This document shows positions 14,824 to 22,228 of a stretch of 64,000 nucleotides of DNA, piece by piece. The notes beneath the pieces are model-generated. The model saw only the letters and a program-made list of their open reading frames with translations. It did no database searches and was not told the DNA's origin. The position numbers and the translations under genes are program-made. The stretch comes from Ralstonia sp. UBA689 (lineage in GTDB: Bacteria > Pseudomonadota > Gammaproteobacteria > Burkholderiales > Burkholderiaceae), in assembly GCF_002298975.1 (NCBI RefSeq), contig NZ_DBMV01000001.1, positions 186,001-250,000 on the forward strand, read 5' to 3'. Positions within the stretch are counted from its first letter, which is position 1. Each line of letters begins with the position of its first letter.

Positions 14824-14931
14824 TTTTCCCGATGGTCAACTGGAGCGGGCGGGGCGGCGCACCTCTGCCAGGCCGGCCGGCGAATGCCCGCACTCTCATG
14901 CTGTTGCCACGGTGCACCTGGCAGCCCGACG

Positions 14932-16167
14932 TTACGCTGCAGCCTGGTCATCCCTGAGCTGCACCACAACGCCCGTCCGGCCGCTGCAGTACCTGGCCCA
15001 GTCTTCCATCATCTTCCGCCGGCGCTCCAGCATGTCGCCTCGGCGGTAGGCGCCTTCCACCTTGTTTTCCACGGCGTGCGCGAGGGCCATCTCTGCCAGC
15101 GAGTCGGGGTATTCGGTGCATTCGGCTACCCAGTCGCGGAACGTCGAGCGGAAGCCGTGCACCGTGATGTCGCAGTAGCCCATGCGGTCGAGCATGTTCA
15201 GCATGGCCATGTTCGACAGGGGCTTGCCTTTCTTCTGGCCAGGGAACAGGTAGCCGTCCGCCGTCTTCTTCGCTTCCTGCACCAGGCGCACGGCGTCGAC
15301 GCAGAGCGGCACGCGCAGCTCCTTTTCCATCTTCATGCGGTCGGGCGGCACAGTCCACACGCGGCGCTCCAGGTCGAACTCTTCCGGCCGCGCATGCAGT
15401 GCTTCGGTCGTGCGTACGCACGTCAGGATCAGCAGATGCAGCACGCGGGCCGCCGGCGCGTCGCGCGCCGTGAGCTGCGGCATGAACTCGGGAATCTGTT
15501 GCCAGGGAAGGGCGGGGTGGTGCTTCACCTTCTTGGACCGCTCGCGCTTGGGTAGCAGCTTGTCCAGGTGGCCGCGCCAGCGCGCGGGATTCTCGCCCGA
15601 TCGCTTGCCCAGCACCTTGGCCGCGTCGAGCACGCACTCGATGCGCCCGCGCACCCGGCTGGCCGTCTCGGCCTTCTTCGTCCAGATCGGCTGCAGCACG
15701 CGCAGGACCATGGCCGTGTCCACGTCGCGGACGTCGACGTCGCCCATGATGGGGTAGGCGTAGGTGGTGAGCGTGTTCTCCCATTGCTGGGCGTGTTTCG
15801 CGTTCTTCCAGCCTTCGCGCTGCGACTCGATGTAGGTCCGCGCGGCGTCGCGGAAAAGCATCGAATTGGGGGTAGCTTCGGCGGCGCGCTGACGCTCTTT
15901 GCGCTCCTCGATGGGATCAATGCCGAGTGCCACCAGCTTGCGGCACCGCGCGGCCTCGGCTCGGGCCTCCGCCAGCGAGATGGCCGACAACGGGCCGAGG
16001 CCCATCTCGCGCGCACGCTTGGCCAGCGAGTAGCGGTAGATCCACGACCGCGAGCCACTATCGGAAATCTGGAGATACAGGCCGCCGCCGTCGGCGTGGT
16101 AGCCAGGCGTCAGCAGTTTGGCGACGCGCAGAGCATTGAGGCGGTGAATCTGTCTGGAGGAAGCCAT
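14932..16167 (-). CDS. int: Prophage integrase, P4-type tyrosine recombinase
   Basis: 411 residues from the ATG at MASSRQIHRLNAL; a longer frame runs 20 residues upstream. The N-terminal DUF4102-type arm-binding domain (TPGYHADGGGLYLQI) is followed by a SAM-like core-binding domain and the catalytic domain. Catalytic residues visible are the arginine in LTCVRTTEALHARPEEF, the HGFRSTFRDW box, LAHAVENKVEGAY with the second histidine, and the tyrosine nucleophile in GAYRRGD. It integrates the prophage at the adjacent tRNA-Ser 3' end, about 150 bases away. Confidence 0.95.
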   Translation of the reverse strand: MASSRQIHRLNALRVAKLLTPGYHADGGGLYLQISDSGSRSWIYRYSLAKRAREMGLGPLSAISLAEARAEAARCRKLVALGIDPIEERKERQRAAEATPNSMLFRDAARTYIESQREGWKNAKHAQQWENTLTTYAYPIMGDVDVRDVDTAMVLRVLQPIWTKKAETASRVRGRIECVLDAAKVLGKRSGENPARWRGHLDKLLPKRERSKKVKHHPALPWQQIPEFMPQLTARDAPAARVLHLLILTCVRTTEALHARPEEFDLERRVWTVPPDRMKMEKELRVPLCVDAVRLVQEAKKTADGYLFPGQKKGKPLSNMAMLNMLDRMGYCDITVHGFRSTFRDWVAECTEYPDSLAEMALAHAVENKVEGAYRRGDMLERRRKMMEDWARYCSGRTGVVVQLRDDQAAA

Positions 16168-16270
16168 ACCCACAATCCTACCCACAATTGAGGGTGGGAT
16201 TATTTGGGAGGCCCTGAGACGAGGCAAGAACGCTATTACCCACGAAACCCGCTATCTAGCGGGGATTGCG

Positions 16271-16310
16271 AGAGCGTCTGAGAGTCAGCGAGAGTCGCTG
16301 AGAATGAATC
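16271..16310. repeat. Four tandem decamers between int and tRNA-Ser
   Basis: Four consecutive 10-base units: AGAGCGTCTG, AGAGTCAGCG, AGAGTCGCTG and AGAATGAATC. They lie immediately before the tRNA 3' end. The exact 10-base period puts them on one helix face. They are candidates for arm-type binding sites of the integrase or excisionase; this is inferred from location. Confidence 0.65.
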
Positions 16311-16311
16311 C

Positions 16312-16402
16312 TGGCGGAGAGAGGGGGATTCGAACCCCCGATAGGCTATTAACCTATACACGCTTTCCAGGCGTGCGACTTAAACCACTCATCCATCTCT
16401 CC
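16312..16402 (-). tRNA. tRNA-Ser(GGA)
   Basis: The minus strand gives a 91-base type II tRNA including the encoded CCA. Acceptor stem GGAGAGA pairs with TCTCTCC, the anticodon loop is CTGGAAA (anticodon GGA), a long variable arm (TAGGTTAATAGCCTA) follows, and the T-loop is TTCGAAT. Its 3' end faces the prophage integrase, so it is the attachment site; the duplicated 3' end at the other prophage boundary would lie outside the window. Confidence 0.97.
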
Positions 16403-16413
16403 GGAAGCCCGCG

Positions 16414-16441
16414 ATTGTAGCACACCGTGCAGGCACGCCAA
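16414..16441 (-). promoter_or_regulatory. Promoter of tRNA-Ser
   Basis: On the minus strand TTGGCG (16441-16436), a 16-base spacer and TACAAT (16419-16414) lie 12 bases upstream of the tRNA 5' end, a normal distance for a tRNA leader start. Confidence 0.7.
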
Positions 16442-16613
16442 GCCCCAGCGCTCATCCCCGGGGAAAGGGCGCGATAGCGCATTTCTGGAGTCATGCATGG
16501 TGCAAGGGGCGGTCGCATTTGCCCGCGGATCGAGAAGTACTACTATTGCCGCCCCCAGCCGTTTGAACGTACGCTTTGCCAGCAAAAATACAAATGACAA
16601 GGAGGCCCCCTTC

Positions 16614-17081
16614 ATGGACCTGGACGTCAACCACCGACCAGTCAGCGTCGACTGCGACCCGGCCACACCCCTTCTATGGGTGCTGCGCGATCACCTGAAC
16701 CTCACCGGCACCAAGTTCGGTTGCGGCGTCGCGGCTTGCGGTGCATGCACCGTACATCTTGACGGAGCGGCCGTGCGGTCATGCGTGCTGCCGGTGGCGG
16801 CGGTGGCTGGCAAGCACGTCACCACAATCGAGGGGTTGGCCGGCGGCGATGGCAAGCGCCATGCGCTGCAGCAGGCCTGGGTGGACGAGCAGGTGCCGCA
16901 ATGCGGCTACTGCCAGTCGGGCATGCTAATGGCAGCAGCGGACTTGCTGGCCCGGCAGCCTGACCCGAGCGACGCCGATATCGACGCCGCCATCACCAAC
17001 ATCTGCCGTTGCGGCACGTATCCGCGCGTGCGCGTGGCCATCAAGCGTGCCGCCAAGGCGCTGCGGGAGGGCCGCGCATGA
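16614..17081 (+). CDS. iorA: 2Fe-2S subunit of an isoquinoline 1-oxidoreductase-type molybdenum hydroxylase
   Basis: 155 residues from the ATG at MDLDVNHRPV, behind an AAGGAGG site; the longer upstream frame is unlikely. Two 2Fe-2S clusters are evident: the plant-ferredoxin type with Cys37, Cys42, Cys45 and Cys57 (GCGVAACGAC), and the helical type with Cys97, Cys100, Cys131 and Cys133 (CGYCQSG, ICRCGTYPR). It would pass electrons from the molybdenum centre of the next gene product. The stop overlaps the start of that gene (ATGA). The true substrate is unknown; IorAB-type enzymes oxidise N-heterocycles or aldehydes. Confidence 0.92.
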   Translation: MDLDVNHRPVSVDCDPATPLLWVLRDHLNLTGTKFGCGVAACGACTVHLDGAAVRSCVLPVAAVAGKHVTTIEGLAGGDGKRHALQQAWVDEQVPQCGYCQSGMLMAAADLLARQPDPSDADIDAAITNICRCGTYPRVRVAIKRAAKALREGRA

Positions 17082-19375
17082 ACGCCAAGGCAACCAAACC
17101 GCGCAGCGGGCGACGCCGTTTTCTGTTGGGCGCGCTCGCCGTGGGCGGCGCGCTGGTGGTGGGCTGGGGCGTCATGCCGCCGCGTAGCCGCGTGGGCGAT
17201 CCATCAGCGTTTCCCGAACATGCCGGCGAGATCGCCCTGAACGGGTGGATCAAGATCACCCCCGAAGGCAACGTCGTGCTTGCCATGCCGCGTGTTGAGA
17301 TGGGGCAGGGTATCCATACCGCGCTGTCGATGCTGGCAGCGGAAGAGTTGGACATTCCGCTGGCGCGGGTGAGCATCGAAACCTCGCCGGTGGAACGCAT
17401 CTACGGCAACGTGGTCGCCATGGGCGACAGCTCGCTGCCGCTGCATCCGGACAGCGCGGACAAGGCCTGGGCCCGCGCGCTGCATTGGATCATGGCGAAG
17501 AGCGCGCGCGAGATCGGCCTCATCATCACTGGCGGCAGCAGCAGCGTGGCCGACGGCTGGCAGCCCGTGCGCGAAGCCGCTGCCACGGCGCGTGCCGCGC
17601 TGGTGGAAGCCGCCGCGCGCGAATGGAACGTGCCGGCCGCGCAGGTGAGCGTGCGCGAGGGCCAACTGATCGGTCCGGGCGGCAAGCAGGCCTCGTTTGG
17701 CGCGATGGCGAAGACCGCGCGTGGCATCGGGGCGCCGTCCAACGTCGTGCTCAAGCCGGCCTCGCAGTATCAACTGATCGGCAAACCGGCGCCGCGCAAT
17801 GATCTGGCCGCCAAGACCGACGGCAGCGCGCGCTTTTCGATCGATGCGCGCCCGCCCGGGATGCTGTACGCCGCCGTCGTGATGTGCCCGGTCTTCGGCG
17901 GCAAGCTCAAGACCTTCCAGTCGAAGGCGGCGCTTGGCATGCCGGGGGTGCGCTACGTGGTGCCGTTCGAGGGCACGGCAGGCGGTGCGCCCGGCGTGGC
18001 GGTGGTGGCCGATCACTACTGGCAGGCGCATCAGGCGCTGGCGATGCTCGAGCCGGTGTGGGACAACGGCCCGCACGCCACGCTCGACTCCGCCGGCATC
18101 CGCCAGCAACTGATCAGCGCGCTCGACAGCGACAAGAGCGGCTTCACCTACCGCTCACTGGGCGACGGCCTGAAGGCTTTCGACAAGGCCGACGGCGCCA
18201 CCCTTGTGGAGGCCGAATACACCGCCCCGTATCTCGCCCACACGGCCATGGAGCCGATCAACTGCACGGCACAAGTGACGCAGGACGGCGTGCACCTGTG
18301 GGCGCCCACGCAGGTCGCCACGCTGGCGCAACTGGTCGCGGCACGCGCGGCTGGCGTGAGTGGTGACAAGGTCCACATCGACATTCCGCTGATCGGCGGC
18401 GGTTTCGGGCGGCGCCTGGAATCGGATTTCATCGGTCAAGCGGTCACCATCGCCACCAAGACCGAGGGCAAGCCGGTGCAAGTCATCTGGTCGCGCGAAG
18501 ACGATGTCCGCCATGATTTCTATCGTCCGCACGCCATTGCACGGCTGAAGGCGCGTGTCGAGAACGGCAAGATCACGGCGATCGCCTCACGCAGCGCTGG
18601 CCAATCCATCCTGGCGGGCGAGCTGGACCGCCTGTTCGGCGCACCGTCGGCAGGCATTGATCGCTACACCGCCGAGGGGCTGTTTGACCTGCCGTATGAG
18701 ATCGAGCACGAGCACATCGCGCATCTGGCGGTCGATCTGCCGGTTCCCGTTGGGTTCTGGCGCAGCGTCGGGCATTCGTACAACGGGTTCTTCATGGAGG
18801 GCTTCCTCAATGACGTGGCAACCGCGGCCAAGCTTGACCCGCTGGCGATGCGGCGTGATTTGCTGCGCGCGCATCCGCGTGAGCTGAAGGTGCTCGACAC
18901 GGCAGCGCAGGCGGCCGGTTGGGGACAGCCGCTGGCGCCTACTGCCGACGGCGCACCGCGTGCGCGTGGGCTGGCGCTGCACCCGAGCTTCGGCTCGGTG
19001 GTCGCGCAGGTGGTGGAGGTGTCGTTGCAGGACGGCAAGCCGCGTGTACATCGCGTTGTGTGCGCTGTCGATTGCGGCACGGTCATCAACCCGGGCATCG
19101 TCGCCCAGCAGATCGAGAGTGCGGTCATCTTCGGCTTGACGGCTGTGCTGTATGGGCGGATCGAGATCAAGGATGGGCAGGTCGTGCAGTCGAACTTTTC
19201 CGACTACCCGGCGCTCAAGATGGCCGAGGCGCCCGTCATCGAAACGCACATCGTGCCCAGCACAGCGGAGCCCAGCGGCGTGGGCGAGATTGGCGTGCCG
19301 CCGATCGCCCCGGCCGTGGCGCACGCCGTGGCGCAGTTGACCGGCAAGCCGGTGCGGCAACTGCCGATCGCATAA
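17078..19375 (+). CDS. iorB: Molybdopterin subunit of an isoquinoline 1-oxidoreductase-type hydroxylase
   Basis: 765 residues. A twin-arginine-like leader (SGRRRFLLGALAVGGALVV, about residues 10-30) suggests export of the folded enzyme with its partner. Family motifs are PRVEMGQGIHTALSMLAAEEL near the start, the Moco-binding IGGGFGRRLESDF, GFWRSVGHSYNGFFMEGF, and the C-terminal GVGEIGVPP with the catalytic glutamate. The small subunit lacks a leader and would be co-exported. The cytochrome c subunit often found with periplasmic members is not adjacent, so the electron acceptor is unclear. Confidence 0.92.
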   Translation: MNAKATKPRSGRRRFLLGALAVGGALVVGWGVMPPRSRVGDPSAFPEHAGEIALNGWIKITPEGNVVLAMPRVEMGQGIHTALSMLAAEELDIPLARVSIETSPVERIYGNVVAMGDSSLPLHPDSADKAWARALHWIMAKSAREIGLIITGGSSSVADGWQPVREAAATARAALVEAAAREWNVPAAQVSVREGQLIGPGGKQASFGAMAKTARGIGAPSNVVLKPASQYQLIGKPAPRNDLAAKTDGSARFSIDARPPGMLYAAVVMCPVFGGKLKTFQSKAALGMPGVRYVVPFEGTAGGAPGVAVVADHYWQAHQALAMLEPVWDNGPHATLDSAGIRQQLISALDSDKSGFTYRSLGDGLKAFDKADGATLVEAEYTAPYLAHTAMEPINCTAQVTQDGVHLWAPTQVATLAQLVAARAAGVSGDKVHIDIPLIGGGFGRRLESDFIGQAVTIATKTEGKPVQVIWSREDDVRHDFYRPHAIARLKARVENGKITAIASRSAGQSILAGELDRLFGAPSAGIDRYTAEGLFDLPYEIEHEHIAHLAVDLPVPVGFWRSVGHSYNGFFMEGFLNDVATAAKLDPLAMRRDLLRAHPRELKVLDTAAQAAGWGQPLAPTADGAPRARGLALHPSFGSVVAQVVEVSLQDGKPRVHRVVCAVDCGTVINPGIVAQQIESAVIFGLTAVLYGRIEIKDGQVVQSNFSDYPALKMAEAPVIETHIVPSTAEPSGVGEIGVPPIAPAVAHAVAQLTGKPVRQLPIA

Positions 19376-19455
19376 AGACTTGTCTGCGATCCGCCGGCAC
19401 TCGCTTTGACGCCATCGCACGCGCCCAGACGGTTTGGCTTCTGACTTTCCTGCCC

Positions 19456-19620
19456 TATGCGGCGCCTTGAATTTCTGTGAGCGGGCGGATAAAGGAAGGA
19501 GGCCTGTTTGAGCAAAGCGAGTTTGCCTCCTTCTCCGGCCGGTCACAGAAATTCAAGGAGGGGGTCGCCGCATCGGGCGCGCTTTTCTTTGCTTACTTTC
19601 TTTGGCAAGACAAAGAAAGT
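19456..19620. repeat. Long palindromic intergenic element plus hairpin
   Basis: Nested inverted repeats: ATGCGGCG (19457-19464) with CGCCGCAT (19566-19573); CTTGAATTTCTGTGA (19466-19480) with TCACAGAAATTCAAG (19543-19557), a perfect 15-mer; GAAGGAGGC (19495-19503) with GCCTCCTTC (19525-19533). Next to it ACTTTCTTTG-GCAAGA-CAAAGAAAGT (19595-19620) is a perfect 10-bp hairpin. The layout suggests a dispersed palindromic repeat family or structured RNA. No protein-coding frame in 19376-19755 is convincing. Confidence 0.75.
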
Positions 19621-19692
19621 GAGTCGGCCCCGGCAGGGGACGAAGCCGAGGATGGACCACCGGCATCAATGATCAACGGATTACCAAATGAG

Positions 19693-19727
19693 AAAAGCCG
19701 CACACCCTGCACGGGCCTGCGGCTTTT
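19693..19727. terminator. Bidirectional Rho-independent terminator
   Basis: Stem AAAAGCCGCA / TGCGGCTTTT with a 15-base loop and T-runs on both strands. It lies 29 bases beyond the stop of the minus-strand AhpD-like gene and can also end plus-strand transcription from iorAB. Confidence 0.85.
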
Positions 19728-19755
19728 TCTTTGGTCTTTGGTGTTAGTGAGCGAC

Positions 19756-20346
19756 TCAGCCCGCATCCGGAAACACCGGCTCGCCCAGGTTCAGCATCAA
19801 CCGATTGGCCCACGCAAAGATGGCAACGGCGTGGACCAGGTCCAGGATTTCCGCATCCGTCAGCCCCGCGGCTTTGAGCGGCTGCAGGTCTTCGGCACGC
19901 ACGTCGCCGGGACGCAGCGTCAGGTCGAGCGAGAACAACGCAATGGCACGTTCGCGCGCATTCGTGCCAGCGGTATGCGGGTCTTCAAAGACCTGCTTGA
20001 TGACGTCGTTGCGCTTGGCGAGCTGCTCGAAGCGCTGAGCATGCACGGACGCGCAATACACGCAGCCGTTCACGCGCGAGACGACCGCGCTGGCGAGTTC
20101 ACGCTCGGCGCGCGACAGGCCGCCCGGCGCATACATGATCGCGTTGAACGCCGCCGAGCGCTGGCGCAGGATCTCCGGCTGGTGCACCAGGAAGCGGTAG
20201 TAATCCGATGTCTTCGCTTTGGGGTGGCTCTCTTCCAGCACGGTGATCTGCTCAGGCGTGGCGCGGTCGAGATCGACCACGTCGAGCCACGCCTTCCACT
20301 CCAGCGATTCGTTGGTGAAGCCGTGGGCGCGGATGATCTCGGTCAT
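19756..20346 (-). CDS. AhpD-like carboxymuconolactone decarboxylase-domain protein
   Basis: 196 residues with the CMD/AhpD fold. The redox motif CVYCASVHAQRF (C-x-x-C followed by histidine) sits in the expected helix, preceded by LSRAERELASAVVSRVNG. The N-terminal 60 residues and overall length resemble the peroxidase-related alkylhydroperoxidase family (the Avi_7169-type group, as I recall it). It is the last gene of the nine-gene operon and overlaps the preceding CMD-domain gene by four bases. It could dispose of peroxides formed by the flavin monooxygenase; that role is inferred. Confidence 0.85.
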   Translation of the reverse strand: MTEIIRAHGFTNESLEWKAWLDVVDLDRATPEQITVLEESHPKAKTSDYYRFLVHQPEILRQRSAAFNAIMYAPGGLSRAERELASAVVSRVNGCVYCASVHAQRFEQLAKRNDVIKQVFEDPHTAGTNARERAIALFSLDLTLRPGDVRAEDLQPLKAAGLTDAEILDLVHAVAIFAWANRLMLNLGEPVFPDAG

Positions 20347-22223
20347 GCTGCGGTCTCCGTGGAGGCGGTGGGGGCGCTGGCATCGGCGGCTTCGCGCAGT
20401 GCGCGCAGGCCGGCCACCAGCCGCGTCTGATACGACAGGAAGGCGATGAGTTGCGCGAGCGTGACGACGTCCGCCGTGGCGAGTCCCGCAGCGGGCAAGC
20501 GCAGCAGCGCATCGCGGTCGCCTTCAATCGGGCGCTCGATCAGCGTGCGCGTGAAGGTGAGGATGGCGCGCAGGCGTGCGTCGGGCAGCGTGTCCACATC
20601 GCCGCGGTCGATGGCTTGCAGGACTGCAGCGTCGACCGGTGTTTCCGCCAGTCGCGCGCGATAGTGCTTGGCCAACTCAGGCGCTGGCGTCAGGCGGCAG
20701 GCATACAGCGCCACGAGCAGCCGCTCGCCGAGCGTGAGGCCGGGCAGGGACGCGTCGAACAGCGCGTCGTAGCTGCCTTGTGTGGCGGTTGCGACCTTCT
20801 CGCGAGCATGGCGAAGCGCGTGCGTGGCACTGCTGTCGTCCAGACCAGCAACCTGGTCGACCCCATCTTGGGCAGGCGTGAAATCCATCGATGAAAGGCT
20901 CCGAGAATCGGGTACGGATGCGCCGCGCGCAGCCACCGCACCGGCGAGGAAACGGCGGACTGCCGCCCACGATTGGGCATCGGCGCGGGCGTTGGCACGC
21001 GGCTCGCCGCCGCCTGTGCTGATGCGGCCCGACACCGGGTGCGCATAAACGAGCTGCGTGGTCGGCACGTAAGGGAAGACGATGGCGTGGCCGGCACCTT
21101 CGTAGTCGAAATGCTGCACGGGGTAGGGGTGGCGTACCTCGGCCAGCTTGGCGGTGACCATGCGTGAGTAGTCGCCTGAGGGCCAGGAGCCGTCATCGGT
21201 GGCGGAGAGCAACAGGATGGGCCCACGCGTGCGCTCGACGCGGATGCGGGCGCGCGCCACGGCATCGGCGTCCTGCAGCGCGGTGCGGATGGCGCGCTCG
21301 TGCCGGTGCGGCGCGGGACCTTCGTCAAACGGCGCCCAGGTGGCCGTGCGGTTGCCTTCCCACAGATGCGGCAGCGGCTGGCCGCGATACAGCCACGTCG
21401 GGCCTTCGCGCCCGATGGCCGGGTCGGCGGCATTCTGCGCGCTGTGCACGACGGCGCCCGGCACGTAGCCGATCACGGCGGATACGGCTTCCGGGAACGT
21501 CGCGCCCAGCAGCAACGCCAGCTCGCCGCCGCGCGACTGGCCGCTCACCGCAACAAAGTCGTGCAGCGGCTCGACGCGCCGGCGCAGCCAGGTGAGCGCG
21601 CGCTCGAAATACTCCAGCGGCGTGTTGGAAATGTAGTCCGACAGCCCCGGCGCCTTGAAATACGCCAGCGCAAACGCCGCATAGCCATGCGAGGCGTACA
21701 GCGCCGCGCGCGGTTCGTTGATGCCGCCGCCCGAGCCGTTGAGGATCAGCACCGCCGGGCGCGGGCCAGGGTGCGCATACGCGTCCGGCAGATACAGCGT
21801 GCCGACCAGTCCCTCGTCGCGCACCTCGTAGCGCGTCACACCCGGTGCGGCCAGCCGTTGCACGAAGCGTGCATGGACCGACTCGCCGTTGGCCGTGGCT
21901 GTGAGCGTGGTCGTCAGCGGTTCTGTCACGGGCAGCGGAAACACCTCGCGCGCCTTCCCGTCTTCCGGGCGCTGGCTCCAGACGAGGCCCATCGCGCTCA
22001 CGCTGGTGTAGTCACCTGAGACGGGGGCGTCGCGCGTCAGGTCGACGGTGCCTCGCGCATCGGCAACGAACGCGGCGCGGCTGTGCCACAGCACACCGTT
22101 GCCACGACGCGTTTGCGCCACGATGCCGACCTGTGCGCCGGGCGTGAGCCCCGTCACGACGATGCTGCGCGACACGTCGATCAGGTCATCCGCCGGCGTA
22201 ACGCTGAGCACGAACGTTTCCAT
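20343..22223 (-). CDS. Thioesterase (BAAT-like) fused to a CMD-domain protein
   Basis: 626 residues from the ATG at METFVLSVTPADDL. Residues about 1-130 resemble the acyl-CoA thioesterase/BAAT N-terminal domain, and 135-400 an alpha/beta hydrolase BAAT C-terminal domain (LNGSGGGINEPRAALYASHGY, nucleophile motif SGQSRGGELALLL, and GAGHAIVFPY for the histidine). The last 181 residues are a separate CMD-family domain (LTLGERLLVALYACRL) like the Avi_7170 group. An in-frame ATG at 20888 with GGAG upstream could also start the CMD part alone. The frame is continuous, so a fusion or a lost stop is possible. Confidence 0.82.
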   Translation of the reverse strand: METFVLSVTPADDLIDVSRSIVVTGLTPGAQVGIVAQTRRGNGVLWHSRAAFVADARGTVDLTRDAPVSGDYTSVSAMGLVWSQRPEDGKAREVFPLPVTEPLTTTLTATANGESVHARFVQRLAAPGVTRYEVRDEGLVGTLYLPDAYAHPGPRPAVLILNGSGGGINEPRAALYASHGYAAFALAYFKAPGLSDYISNTPLEYFERALTWLRRRVEPLHDFVAVSGQSRGGELALLLGATFPEAVSAVIGYVPGAVVHSAQNAADPAIGREGPTWLYRGQPLPHLWEGNRTATWAPFDEGPAPHRHERAIRTALQDADAVARARIRVERTRGPILLLSATDDGSWPSGDYSRMVTAKLAEVRHPYPVQHFDYEGAGHAIVFPYVPTTQLVYAHPVSGRISTGGGEPRANARADAQSWAAVRRFLAGAVAARGASVPDSRSLSSMDFTPAQDGVDQVAGLDDSSATHALRHAREKVATATQGSYDALFDASLPGLTLGERLLVALYACRLTPAPELAKHYRARLAETPVDAAVLQAIDRGDVDTLPDARLRAILTFTRTLIERPIEGDRDALLRLPAAGLATADVVTLAQLIAFLSYQTRLVAGLRALREAADASAPTASTETAA

Positions 22224-22228
22224 GGCGC

